From the NCBI RefSeq assembly GCF_009695915.1, contig NZ_VUMZ01000007.1, positions 62,001-126,000 of the forward strand: DNA of 64,000 nucleotides. The letters run 5' to 3'. The DNA is from Hornefia butyriciproducens. Its GTDB lineage: Bacteria; Bacillota; Clostridia; Peptostreptococcales; Anaerovoracaceae. Both the position numbers and the translations under genes were made by a program. The notes beneath the pieces are model-generated. The model was given only the letters and a program-made list of their open reading frames with translations. It did no database searches and was not told where the DNA came from. Of this stretch, positions 43,158 to 51,907 are shown in pieces. Position 1 is the first letter of the stretch; the number at the start of each line of letters is the position of its first letter.

Positions 43158-43202
43158 CTTGTATACAAGAGCATATTAACATCTTGCCAGTATTCTCGTC
43201 AA
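43158..43202 (-). promoter_or_regulatory. pflB promoter with palindromic operator at the start point
   Basis: Minus strand TTGACG (43202-43197) and TAATAT (43178-43173) are 18 bp apart, predicting +1 near 43166. The perfect 12-bp palindrome CTTGTATACAAG (43158-43169) covers that start point. The regulator is unknown. The rest of 43203-43454 shows no gene. Confidence 0.6.
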
Positions 43203-43454
43203 CCCCCTTTATCAGAATAAAATCATGTATTTTTATCCATACATTGAAAGTTTCCCCTATCCCCGCAGTTGGAACGGTTATAGGCGTTTTGACGGTTATT
43301 TTTCCGGGTATGTTTTTGCTTTGGGAAGAATCCGTACCGGATTTTCTTTGTTATCCGGTTTTTATACAGTTTTTCCCATTAAAAGTATTTTTATCCCATT
43401 TTGCATTTCCGCAGCGGCCGCAGTATAATAGTATCAGCAAAGGGAGGGTCTGTT

Positions 43455-44162
43455 ATGTTTGCAGTTATCATCAATACTATAGCGATCGTCATCGGCACGA
43501 GTCTCGGGCTGATATTCAAAAAAGGGATTCCGGAGCGCGTTTCAGACATCATGATGAAGGTGATGGGACTGTGCGTCGTTATCATCGGCCTGCAGGGCTG
43601 TATACAGGAGAAAAACGCACTGATTCTCATCCTTTCCTGTGTGGCCGGTGCCGCTGTCGGCGAACTCTGCGATCTGGACGGCCGGATCAGCCGCGGAACA
43701 GAACGGCTCACGAAACGTTTCGAGACAAAAGAAGCAGAAGACGGACGAATCACAGCAGCGGAGGCCTTTATCAATTCCTGCCTGATCATGAGCGTCGGTG
43801 CCATGATGATCGTCGGTTCTCTGGACGCGGGCCTGAAGGGCAACTATACGATGCTTTACACAAAATCTCTGCTGGATCTCATCACCGGCGTCATGCTGGG
43901 CGCCACGATGGGCGCGGGCGTCTACGGATCCGCGCTCTTCACACTGATCGCACAGGGCGCCATCGTGCTGCTGTCTTCGTCCCTCGCGCCGTTTCTGTCA
44001 GACGCTCTGATCCTGGAACTTTCCTGCAGCGGAAGCCTGATGATCGTCGCCATCGGCACCAACATGCTTGAACTCACCAGTCTGAAGGTCATCAACCTTC
44101 TGCCCGCATTCCTCGCAGTGCCATTCGCTCTTCAGCTGATGCAGGCACTGGGGCTGTACTGA
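43455..44162 (+). CDS. DUF554 family membrane protein
   Basis: Multi-spanning membrane protein (235 aa, about seven hydrophobic segments) of the DUF554/YdfK-like family, proposed as a transporter but untested. It starts MFAVIINTIAIVIGTSLGLI at 43455 behind AAAGGGAGGG; the frame upstream to 43401 is non-family. Family stretches are MMKVMGLCVVIIGLQGCIQ, TAAEAFINSCLIMSVGAMMIVGSLDAGL-type sequence, LLDLITGVMLGATMGAGV and MIVAIGTNMLEL. It ends 15 nt before the converging YeiH gene. No operon partner. Confidence 0.9.
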   Translation: MFAVIINTIAIVIGTSLGLIFKKGIPERVSDIMMKVMGLCVVIIGLQGCIQEKNALILILSCVAGAAVGELCDLDGRISRGTERLTKRFETKEAEDGRITAAEAFINSCLIMSVGAMMIVGSLDAGLKGNYTMLYTKSLLDLITGVMLGATMGAGVYGSALFTLIAQGAIVLLSSSLAPFLSDALILELSCSGSLMIVAIGTNMLELTSLKVINLLPAFLAVPFALQLMQALGLY

Positions 44163-44177
44163 CGCGGCGGACGGGCA

Positions 44178-45218
44178 TTACCAGATACCCATCACCCGCT
44201 GAAGCACCAGACTCACCACCGTAATTCCGCTCCAGCAGCAGAGTCCCATGAGAATCGGTTTGCCTCCTTTCTTCACCAGTTCCACAACGTTCGTATTCAG
44301 TCCGATTGCCGCCATCGCCATGATGATGAAAATCTTGCTGAGTTCCTTCAGCGGCGTGAATATGTCCGCAGGAACGCCGGCGCCTGTCGCGGCCGTCGTG
44401 ATGACAGATGCGAGGATAAAATAGAGAATGAACATCGGGAAAACACTGAGAACCGAAACGTTTTTACCTTCCGCGCGTTCCCTGACATCCTCCTTCCGCG
44501 TCTGCATGAATGCGATCGCCATCGTAATCGGAATAATCGCCAGAGTCCTGGTCAGTTTGACCGTAACCGCCTTGTCCAGTGTCGCCGTTCCGAGATTCCA
44601 CATGCTGTCCCAGGTCGCCGCTGTCGCAGTCACCGACGACGTATCGTTCACCGCCGTTCCGGCGAAAACGCCAAACGCCTCTCCGCTGGCGGTATCAAAG
44701 CCAAGCAGATGTCCGAGAGGCGGAAACAGAACCGCAGCCAGAACGTTGAAGAAGAAAATCACTGAAATCGCCTGGGCGATATCCTCGTCTTTCGCATCAA
44801 TTACACTTGCCGTTGCCGCCACTGCTGAACCCCCGCAGATGGACGATCCCACCCCGATCAGCATGGAAATCTGCCCCGGCGTGCCGGTCGCTTTATGAAA
44901 AAGCCAGGCGATGACCAGGGACGTGGTAATCGTACAAATGATGATCGGCAGCGACTGTTTCCCTGTCTGCGCGATAACGCCGAGATTCAGACCGAATCCC
45001 AGTAATACCACGGCCGCCTGCAGAATCTTCTTTGAGGTAAAAGCAATTCCCGCACGGTACACCTCTTTGTCACGCAAAGCCAGACAGAGTGCCATCCCGA
45101 TCAGAATCCCGAAAATCGGTCCTCCCACAACAGGAAACGCCCTCCCCAGCAGCCATGCCGGCGCGGCGATTCCGATACAGAGCAGAATTCCTCTTCCATT
45201 CGTTTTCATAAATTCCAT
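44178..45218 (-). CDS. YeiH family putative sulfate exporter
   Basis: Integral membrane protein of the UPF0324/YeiH family, about ten helices, proposed to export sulfate or sulfonate-type anions. Family segments are AVVLLGFGLNLGVIAQTGKQ, MLIGVGSSICGGSAVAATASVI and FAGTAVNDTSSVTATAATW. The start is uncertain: an ATG at 45218 is used here, a GTG at 45239 and an ATG at 45209 are also in frame, and none has a strong ribosome site. It is divergent from a LysR regulator, the usual partner, with repeat B in between. The natural substrate is not known. Confidence 0.88.
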   Translation of the reverse strand: MEFMKTNGRGILLCIGIAAPAWLLGRAFPVVGGPIFGILIGMALCLALRDKEVYRAGIAFTSKKILQAAVVLLGFGLNLGVIAQTGKQSLPIIICTITTSLVIAWLFHKATGTPGQISMLIGVGSSICGGSAVAATASVIDAKDEDIAQAISVIFFFNVLAAVLFPPLGHLLGFDTASGEAFGVFAGTAVNDTSSVTATAATWDSMWNLGTATLDKAVTVKLTRTLAIIPITMAIAFMQTRKEDVRERAEGKNVSVLSVFPMFILYFILASVITTAATGAGVPADIFTPLKELSKIFIIMAMAAIGLNTNVVELVKKGGKPILMGLCCWSGITVVSLVLQRVMGIW

Positions 45219-45351
45219 TCTCTTTTTCTGTTTCCTCACTTTCTCAGTTTATCCGCCTTCAGCGGACTTCTCACATCATACCTTCTTTCAGCTATAATGT
45301 AAAATCATATTTTTTCATATATCCATACGGAAATTTTATGATACAATAATA

Positions 45352-45610
45352 TAGTGTCTGCCCATTAAGTCCCCGCCGGACTTAATGGGCGCTGACGGCA
45401 GTTTATCAGCAGCGCCGCGGCGCACCATCTAATGGAAGAAGGCGCCGGCAGACACTAATTGATGCCTGTGCTCAGGGATTCGGCCGTTTCCGAATCCCAC
45501 TGCCGCAGGGTTTTCGGATGAAACGCTTGAAAACCTTGCGGCAGGCTACCGAATATGCTCTTTGTATTATTGATATTTCAAGCATATTCGGTGGCTGAGC
45601 ACGCATTAAT
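45352..45610 (+). repeat. Structured repeat element, copy B (full two-module copy)
   Basis: A 259-bp element in the divergent yeiH-lysR gap. Module 1 has outer arms TAGTGTCTGCC (45352-45362) and GGCAGACACTA (45447-45457) closing hairpins ATTAAGTCC/GGACTTAAT, GGCGCT/AGCGCC and GGCGC/GCGCC. Module 2 has outer arms around GTGCTCAG and CTGAGCAC. They close GGGATTCGG/CCGAATCCC, CTGCCGCA/TGCGGCAG and ACCGAATATGC/GCATATTCGGT. A TACAAT box ends 4 nt before it. The right end lies 55 nt before lysR, so the lysR leader may include the element. Confidence 0.85.
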
Positions 45611-45664
45611 ATATGTATTGTCGGCATTTCGGGCACACGCCCCCTGAGGAGGAATTTCAGCATC

Positions 45665-46543
45665 ATGTTAGATTATCGGCTGCAGACCTTTCTTACGGTC
45701 TGCGAAACCCTGAACTACACCCGTGCGGCGAAAGAACTCGGACTTACGCAGCCGGCGGTGTCCCGACACATCAGGAGCCTGGAAGTGGAATACGGCGTAC
45801 CGCTCTTTGTGCACAAAAATAAACGCATCTCGCTTTCCCCTGCGGGGACTCTGCTGATGCGACACGCCCGGACGATCCGCAGCGACGGTGAACTCCTGCG
45901 TCAGCAGCTGAAGGACACGAATGCTCAGGTTCGGGAACTTCATATGGGCACCACCAAAACCATCGCCGACTTTGTCATCGGCCGCCCGATAGTTCGTTTT
46001 CTGCGCGAAAATCCCGATCTCAGACTTCATCTGTCCGTCTCCAACACAACAGAACTGCTGGAACGGATCCGTCAGGGCACGCTGGATGTGGCACTGGTCG
46101 AAGGGCACTTTGACTCCGGGGAATTCGATTTCTGCCGGTACAGCACTGAGGAATTTATTGCGGTAGCGTCAGCGAAGCATGCTTTTGCACACGAACCGCT
46201 GAATCTCCGTGAGGTTCTGAATGAACCTCTGCTGATCCGGGAACCGGGCTCGGGCACGAGGGATATTCTTGAGAAAAACCTCGCCGCAGCGGAGCTGAAC
46301 ATCGGCGATTTCAGGCGGTGCGTTGAAATCGGAAGTATGCACATCATCCTGCAGCTGCTGGAGGCGGATATGGGAATCTCCTTTATGTACCGCGCGGCCG
46401 CAGCAGAGGCACTGTCACGGGGAAGTCTGCGACAGCTCCGACTGTGCGATTTCCGGGTGAAGCATGATTTCAGTTTCGTATGGAACAAAGGAAGCCTTTT
46501 CGCGGATACGTTTCGCAAAATCTGCCGGGAACTGCGAGAGTAG
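45665..46543 (+). CDS. LysR family transcriptional regulator
   Basis: A 292-residue regulator with an N-terminal winged HTH (MLDYRLQTFLTVCETLNYTR, then QPAVSRHIRSLEVEYGVPLF) and a periplasmic-binding-like effector domain from about residue 90. The start follows GAGGAGGAATTTCAGCATC. It is divergent from the YeiH exporter, and LysR partners of YeiH usually activate it. The effector is unknown. Its leader contains the complete structured repeat B, so an RNA element may add control. A two-way terminator follows at 46570. Confidence 0.94.
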   Translation: MLDYRLQTFLTVCETLNYTRAAKELGLTQPAVSRHIRSLEVEYGVPLFVHKNKRISLSPAGTLLMRHARTIRSDGELLRQQLKDTNAQVRELHMGTTKTIADFVIGRPIVRFLRENPDLRLHLSVSNTTELLERIRQGTLDVALVEGHFDSGEFDFCRYSTEEFIAVASAKHAFAHEPLNLREVLNEPLLIREPGSGTRDILEKNLAAAELNIGDFRRCVEIGSMHIILQLLEADMGISFMYRAAAAEALSRGSLRQLRLCDFRVKHDFSFVWNKGSLFADTFRKICRELRE

Positions 46544-46569
46544 TCCACCCGACCGCCCGCACCGCATCA

Positions 46570-46622
46570 GACAGAAAGCCGCCGCACCTGCGCCTCTCAG
46601 CGCCCGGTACGGCGGCTTTCCC
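46570..46622. terminator. Bidirectional terminator after lysR
   Basis: GAAAGCCGCC (46574-46583) and GGCGGCTTTC (46611-46620) pair around a GC-rich loop. Downstream T content is low, so efficiency is uncertain. Confidence 0.65.
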
Positions 46623-46659
46623 GTCTTCCGACATATCATTTCTGTCTGCTTTCGCAGAC

Positions 46660-46875
46660 TTAATCCTCCAGATCCTCGCCGGCCCAGTCGTCGCTGGACC
46701 ATTCCTCGTCCGGCCAGTCCTCGTTGACGAAAATACGTTTCATGACCTGATCCATTCCGATAACCAGAGTCACCCCGGTGACTACTCCGACGCCAATGAC
46801 AGCCAGCATCACCTTCGCGGCTTTGGACGTGGTCTTTCTGCCCTGATCCGCTTTATTCGCGCTCATTTTGTTCAT
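46660..46875 (-). CDS. Small acidic-tailed membrane protein, unknown function
   Basis: A 71-residue protein I cannot assign. A basic N-terminus (NKADQGRKTTSKAAK) precedes one membrane helix (VMLAVIGVGVVTGVTLVIGM, about 22-41). A highly acidic tail follows, with aromatic residues in a repeating D/E-W pattern (EDWPDEEWSSDDWAGEDLED). GAAGGAGGTAGAAC is a strong ribosome site, which supports a real gene. It follows the cytidylate-kinase-like gene on the same strand after a 17-nt gap, likely one operon. The tail could bind cations or a basic partner. Confidence 0.75.
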   Translation of the reverse strand: MNKMSANKADQGRKTTSKAAKVMLAVIGVGVVTGVTLVIGMDQVMKRIFVNEDWPDEEWSSDDWAGEDLED

Positions 46876-46892
46876 GTTCTACCTCCTTCAGA

Positions 46893-47507
46893 TCACCTGT
46901 ACGTTCTTGTCTTAACAAAGTCAACTACCAGATCCGCAGCCGCTTCTTCGGAGATATAGCTGCTGTTAATGCTGAGATTGTAGTTTTCATACGCTCCCCA
47001 TTTCTGGCAGGTGTGATAATTATAGTAATTCGCCCGGGCTTTGTCGTAGGTCGTGATCTTTTTTCTGACCTCCTCCGGGTCGTCCCCGTATACCTCCACA
47101 CAGCGTTTGACCCGATCCGGAAGCTCCGCATAGATGAAGACATTAGTCACATTCGGAATATTCTTCAGAATGTAATCCGCGCAGCGTCCGACAATGACGC
47201 CCTCGCCGAGCTCGCCGATCTGCTCGATGATATCGAACTGTGTCAGAAAGAGTTTCTCGTTCATGGAAATCGGTTCGCGGTAGATATTATCGCCGAACAC
47301 CATCGCGGATGACAGCGTGTAAGTAAACGCACTCTTCGCTCTCAGTTCTGCCGATTCAATCACCTCGCGGGAAAGACCGCTTTTCTTGACAGCGATGTCG
47401 ATGATTTCCTTATCATAACACGGGACGCCCAGCTTCTCCGCAATCATGGCGCTGATCTGTCTGCCGCCGCTTCCATATTCTCTGCTTACTGTGACTAGTT
47501 TCTTCAT
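46893..47507 (-). CDS. Cytidylate kinase-like family protein
   Basis: A 204-residue P-loop kinase of the Cytidylate_kin2 type, common in Clostridia and separate from true Cmk. The start at 47507 (MKKLVTVSREYGSGGRQISA) follows AAGGGGTGAGGC. The nucleotide loop is REYGSGGRQIS rather than a strict GxxGxGKS. Other blocks are VPCYDKEIIDIAVKKSGL, GVIVGRCADYILKN (the lid/ligand region) and YYNYHTCQKWGAYENYNLSIN. The true substrate is not known. A TATAAT box with a weak -35 lies upstream; the gap 47508-47725 holds nothing else clear. Confidence 0.88.
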   Translation of the reverse strand: MKKLVTVSREYGSGGRQISAMIAEKLGVPCYDKEIIDIAVKKSGLSREVIESAELRAKSAFTYTLSSAMVFGDNIYREPISMNEKLFLTQFDIIEQIGELGEGVIVGRCADYILKNIPNVTNVFIYAELPDRVKRCVEVYGDDPEEVRKKITTYDKARANYYNYHTCQKWGAYENYNLSINSSYISEEAAADLVVDFVKTRTYR

Positions 47508-47725
47508 TTGCCTCACCCCTTCTTTGTATATCATCATTATATACTAAATGCGGCGGAAAAGAAACAGCATTTTTCAGACAATATTTTCGCAGGGCACGGG
47601 CGCGGGCACTCGACCGTCTTTGATTCCGCCGTCGTCATGCGGATGACGCAGATGCGAGACCGGCTGGCCTCGCATTCACAGATATCAAGCGGTACAGAGC
47701 TCGCCCGGCCGCGCCGCCGTTGTCC

Positions 47726-49597
47726 TCAGGACACCTTTTCGAACTGGGAATTGTAGAGTTCCGCGTAGAATCCGTTTTGTGCCAGAAGCTCCTCATGAGT
47801 CCCCTGTTCAATGATATCGCCGTGGTTCATGACCAGAATCAGATCCGCGTTCCGTATCGTGGAAAGGCGATGAGCGATGACAAAGCTGGTCCGCCCCTCC
47901 ATCAGAGTGTCCATGGCGGTCTGGATCTGCTCCTCTGTACGGGTATCCACCGATGAGGTGGCCTCGTCCAGAATCAGCACACGATTATCCGCCAGAATCG
48001 CGCGGGCGATAGTGAGCAGCTGCTTCTGCCCTTGTGAGACATTGGTGGCGTCCTCGTTCAGCTCCATATCGTAACCTCCCGGAAGAGTCCGGATGAAGTG
48101 ATCAGCGTGAGCCGCCTTCGCCGCAGCGACGACCTCCTCATCCGTCGCATCCAGACGCCCGTAACGGATATTTTCCATAATCGTTCCGGAAAACAACCAT
48201 GTGTCCTGCAACACCATACCGAAGTTCTCCCGCAGCTCGTGACGATCGAACCGGCGTATATCCACGCCGTCCAGCGTGATACTTCCGGCATTCACATCGT
48301 AGAAGCGCATCAGCAGCTTGACCATCGTGGTCTTGCCGGCGCCGGTCGGGCCGACAATGGCGATTTTCTGGCCGGGCTCGGCCACCGCGCTGAAGTCGTT
48401 GATGACAATCTGATCCTCACTGTATCCAAACCGGACATGGTCAAACCGGACGCGTCCCTCAACCTTCTCCAGATGAACCGGATCCGGAGGCGTCAGCTCC
48501 TCCTCTTCCTCTGCGAGGAATTCAAAGACACGTTCCGAGGCCGCCGTCATAGACTGCACCTGATTCATGACCTGTGCGATCTGGGCGATGGGCTGCGTCA
48601 GATTCTTGACGTACTGGATAAACGCCTGAATATCTCCGATTCCGATGGTTCCGCGTATCGCCAGGAATCCCCCGGAAATAGCGACACCTGCGTATCCCAG
48701 ATTTCCGACAAACATCATCAGAGGCTGCATGATTCCCGAAAGGCACTGCGACTTCCAGGCAGAATCATAGAGCACGTCGTTGGTCTGCCCGAAAGTTTCA
48801 ATCACATCGTCCTCTTTGCTGAACGCTTTGATAACCTGCTGCCCGGCGAAATTCTCCTCTACCTGTCCGTTGATGTGGCCCAGATAATTCTGCTGTGTCT
48901 TGAAATATTTCTGCGAGAAGCGGATCAGAAGAGTCATCAGCACCGCAGAAACCGGAATGACGACAAGTGCGATCAAAGTCATCAGCGGAGAGATGGTCAG
49001 CATCATCACGATCACGCCGATGATGGTCGCCACAGATGTGATAATCTGCGTAATGCTCTGATTCAGTCCGGTTCCAAGTGTATCGACATCATTGGTGATG
49101 CGGGAGAGAACCTCGCCGTAGGTTCTGCTCTCAAAGTATTTCATGGGCATGCGGTCAATTTTCTCTGCAATCTCCCGGCGCATGCGATAGCAGATTTTCT
49201 GGGTGATTCCCGTCATGATCCAGCCCTGCAGAAACGCGAACACCGCGCTTGCGATATACAGACTCAGCGTTATCAGGAGAATACGGGCGATCGTTCCGAA
49301 ATCAATTCCTCCGGTTCCGCTGATCTTCCGCATGAGCCCCTCGGCAATCTCCGTGGTGGCGTTTCCCATGATTTTCGGTCCCATCACGTTGAACACCGTG
49401 GATGCAGCCGCGAATATCATCACGAAAAACACGCCGATTCTGTATCTTCCCATATACCGGAGCAAGTCCCCGAAGGACTTCCGGAAATGCTTCGGTTTTT
49501 CACCGGGGATCATCCCCGCGGGTCCGCCGTGGCCTCCGGGTCCCCCCGGCCCGGGATGTCTGCGGGGCGCCGTTTTCATCGAACTGTCTTCCTTCAT
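47726..49597 (-). CDS. ABC exporter, ATP-binding/permease subunit (canonical site)
   Basis: One half of a heterodimeric multidrug-type ABC exporter. The 623-residue protein has a Gly/Pro-rich cytosolic start (HPGPGGPGGHGGPAG), six membrane helices and an ATPase domain with Walker A GPTGAGKTT, signature VSQGQKQ, Walker B LILDEATSS and an H-loop histidine (VIAHRLSTIR). The catalytic glutamate is present. GGAGGGGATATAG, inside the end of the preceding gene, gives translational coupling. Its partner (49598-51907) lacks the glutamate. The exported substrate is unknown. Confidence 0.93.
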   Translation of the reverse strand: MKEDSSMKTAPRRHPGPGGPGGHGGPAGMIPGEKPKHFRKSFGDLLRYMGRYRIGVFFVMIFAAASTVFNVMGPKIMGNATTEIAEGLMRKISGTGGIDFGTIARILLITLSLYIASAVFAFLQGWIMTGITQKICYRMRREIAEKIDRMPMKYFESRTYGEVLSRITNDVDTLGTGLNQSITQIITSVATIIGVIVMMLTISPLMTLIALVVIPVSAVLMTLLIRFSQKYFKTQQNYLGHINGQVEENFAGQQVIKAFSKEDDVIETFGQTNDVLYDSAWKSQCLSGIMQPLMMFVGNLGYAGVAISGGFLAIRGTIGIGDIQAFIQYVKNLTQPIAQIAQVMNQVQSMTAASERVFEFLAEEEEELTPPDPVHLEKVEGRVRFDHVRFGYSEDQIVINDFSAVAEPGQKIAIVGPTGAGKTTMVKLLMRFYDVNAGSITLDGVDIRRFDRHELRENFGMVLQDTWLFSGTIMENIRYGRLDATDEEVVAAAKAAHADHFIRTLPGGYDMELNEDATNVSQGQKQLLTIARAILADNRVLILDEATSSVDTRTEEQIQTAMDTLMEGRTSFVIAHRLSTIRNADLILVMNHGDIIEQGTHEELLAQNGFYAELYNSQFEKVS

Positions 49598-51907
49598 CTA
49601 TATCCCCTCCAATTCTGTACTGGAAAGCTGCGATTCCGCGATCTGGCGATACACTTCACAGTTCTCCATCAGCTCCTGATGGGTTCCCTTTCCCACCATA
49701 TGTCCTTCGTCCAGCACCAGGATCTGATCCGCGTTCAGGATCGTGCTTATCCGCTGTGCCACAACAATCGTCGTCGCATCCTTTACCTTCTCAGACAGCT
49801 TTTTCCGCAGCTTCGCATCTGTCTTCATGTCAAGCGCCGAAAAGCTGTCGTCGAAAATCAGTATCCTCGGCCGCCGGGCGATGGCTCTGGCAATGGCAAG
49901 CCGCTGCTTCTGTCCGCCGGACACGTTGCTTCCTCCCTGTGACACATCACTTTCAAAGCCCATATTTTTCTCTTCAATGAAGTCTGCCGCCTGGGCGATC
50001 TCTGCGGCCTCCCGCATTTCCTCGTCGGATGCGTCTTTGTTCCCGAAACGTATGTTGGAGGCGATGGTTCCGGAGAACAGCACTCCCTTCTGAGGAACAA
50101 AGCCTATTTCACCGCGCAGAGCGCGCAGGCTCAGATCCCGGATCTCCACACCGTCCACCTTCAGCCTTCCTCCGGTAATATCGTAGAAGCGGGGAATCAG
50201 ATTCACCAGAGTACTTTTTCCGGAACCCGTGCTCCCGATAATGGCAGTAGTCTTTCCCGGCTCCGCCGTAAAGGTGATATCCGTCAGCACATTATGCTCC
50301 GCGTCCGGATAACGGAAGTCCACATGCTCGAATTCCACAACACCCTTCGGCGCGCTGATTTCCCGGGGATGCTCCGGGTCCTGAATCGAAGATCCGGTCC
50401 GGATGACCTCATCGATCCGTTCCGCTGCAACACCTGCTCTGGGAAGTATGATGGACATGACCGTGATGATTAAGAAGGACATGACGATCATCATCGAATA
50501 TGTGATGAATGCGGTCATCGCGCCCACCTGAAGTGTCCCGTCGTCAATGCGGTGTGCCGATACCCAGGTTATCAGCACGATCAGCGCGAACATAAACATC
50601 TGCATGGATGGCTGCATCAGTGTCATGACGCGGTTGGTAAACAGCTGCGTCCTCTTCAGCCTCTCGTTGGCGACATCAAATCGCTTCTCTTCCTCCTTCT
50701 CTCTCCCGAAGGCGCGGATTACCGAAAGTCCGGTGAGGATCTCCCGCGAGACCCGGTTCAGACCGTCCACAAGCTTCTGCATGATCCGGAACTTCGGAAG
50801 CGTGACTGCGAAAAGAACGCCCACAAACGCAATGATCATCAGAATCGCCAGAGCGATGATATATCCCATATGAGCGCCGGTCTGTGCCACCTTGATAATG
50901 CCCCAGATTCCCATAATCGGTGCATACATGACCATGCGCAGCATCATGGTCGTCACCATCTGTATCTGCTGCACGTCGTTGGTACAGCGTGTAATCAGCG
51001 ACGCAGAGGAAAATCTGCCGATTTCCGCATTGGAAAAGCTCATCACGTTCCGGAACAGCTTTCCTCTCAGATCACGTCCCACAGAAGCTCCGATCCGCGC
51101 CGCGAAGAAAGAAGCCACCGCCGCGGCGATAAACATCATCAGCGCCATCAGAAACATCCTGCCGCCTTCTCTCCATAGATACTGTTTCTGGATCCGGTTT
51201 ACGTTCATCCCCGCCGCTTTGTCACATCCGGCCGCATAGGCGATTCCCATGGATTTCAAAGTCTGTGTCCCCACTGAATCGATGGTCTTCTCCATCTGTT
51301 TCTTCGCATTCGTCACCGCCGAATCCGACATAACTCCGGAATCGATCATGCTCTGCATCATCGAACGCATATCCACATATGTCTTCACTTTTCCGTTCTC
51401 GTCCTCCGCCCGGAAGGTGTCGATGTCATAATGAAGAAGTTCTCCGATTTCCTTTACCGACATATCGTCAATACGCGATGCGACAGCCCTGCTCTGAGAA
51501 TTCTTCTGCTGCAGCAGAAAAGAACGGATGATTTTTCTGAACTGGGATACACTGGTATGTCCCATCTCGTAGGTGAGTACGATCGGAGTCAGAAGTTCCT
51601 GATCTAGTTCGTCCAGCCTGTCTCCATCCGTGACGTTCAGAACATACCGGCTCCCCTGTCTGGTGTAGATGCTATTCCACGTCTTTTTCTCCGTCTTTGT
51701 CATGAAGATTCCCGCGGCTTTATACTCCTCCGCCGTTACCTTCTCCGGCACGATATGCTCAATGCCCTTGTTCTGAATCCCCACATCGATGATATCCTGT
51801 GTGTACTCCGGCAGCGCCAGGTCACAGTAGGCCTGAATGCAGAGCATCAGCGCCAGAATTATAACGGTAACTCGGTAGGGCTTCAGATTCCCTATTATTT
51901 TCCTCAT
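49598..51907 (-). CDS. ABC exporter, ATP-binding/permease subunit with large external insert
   Basis: The other half of the exporter. The 769-residue protein has a first helix (YRVTVIILALMLCIQAYC) and then an unusually long segment of about 200 residues before the next helix, probably outside the membrane. The usual helices and ATPase domain follow. Walker A is GSTGSGKST and the signature is VSGGQKQ, but Walker B reads ILIFDDSFSALD, with Asp in place of the catalytic Glu. This is the usual mark of the degenerate site in heterodimers. The start overlaps the MarR stop by 4 nt. Confidence 0.92.
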   Translation of the reverse strand: MRKIIGNLKPYRVTVIILALMLCIQAYCDLALPEYTQDIIDVGIQNKGIEHIVPEKVTAEEYKAAGIFMTKTEKKTWNSIYTRQGSRYVLNVTDGDRLDELDQELLTPIVLTYEMGHTSVSQFRKIIRSFLLQQKNSQSRAVASRIDDMSVKEIGELLHYDIDTFRAEDENGKVKTYVDMRSMMQSMIDSGVMSDSAVTNAKKQMEKTIDSVGTQTLKSMGIAYAAGCDKAAGMNVNRIQKQYLWREGGRMFLMALMMFIAAAVASFFAARIGASVGRDLRGKLFRNVMSFSNAEIGRFSSASLITRCTNDVQQIQMVTTMMLRMVMYAPIMGIWGIIKVAQTGAHMGYIIALAILMIIAFVGVLFAVTLPKFRIMQKLVDGLNRVSREILTGLSVIRAFGREKEEEKRFDVANERLKRTQLFTNRVMTLMQPSMQMFMFALIVLITWVSAHRIDDGTLQVGAMTAFITYSMMIVMSFLIITVMSIILPRAGVAAERIDEVIRTGSSIQDPEHPREISAPKGVVEFEHVDFRYPDAEHNVLTDITFTAEPGKTTAIIGSTGSGKSTLVNLIPRFYDITGGRLKVDGVEIRDLSLRALRGEIGFVPQKGVLFSGTIASNIRFGNKDASDEEMREAAEIAQAADFIEEKNMGFESDVSQGGSNVSGGQKQRLAIARAIARRPRILIFDDSFSALDMKTDAKLRKKLSEKVKDATTIVVAQRISTILNADQILVLDEGHMVGKGTHQELMENCEVYRQIAESQLSSTELEGI

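Noticed and set aside
48098-49942. Long plus-strand open frame across the exporter genes
   Set aside because: Antisense to two overlapping, well-supported ABC exporter genes.
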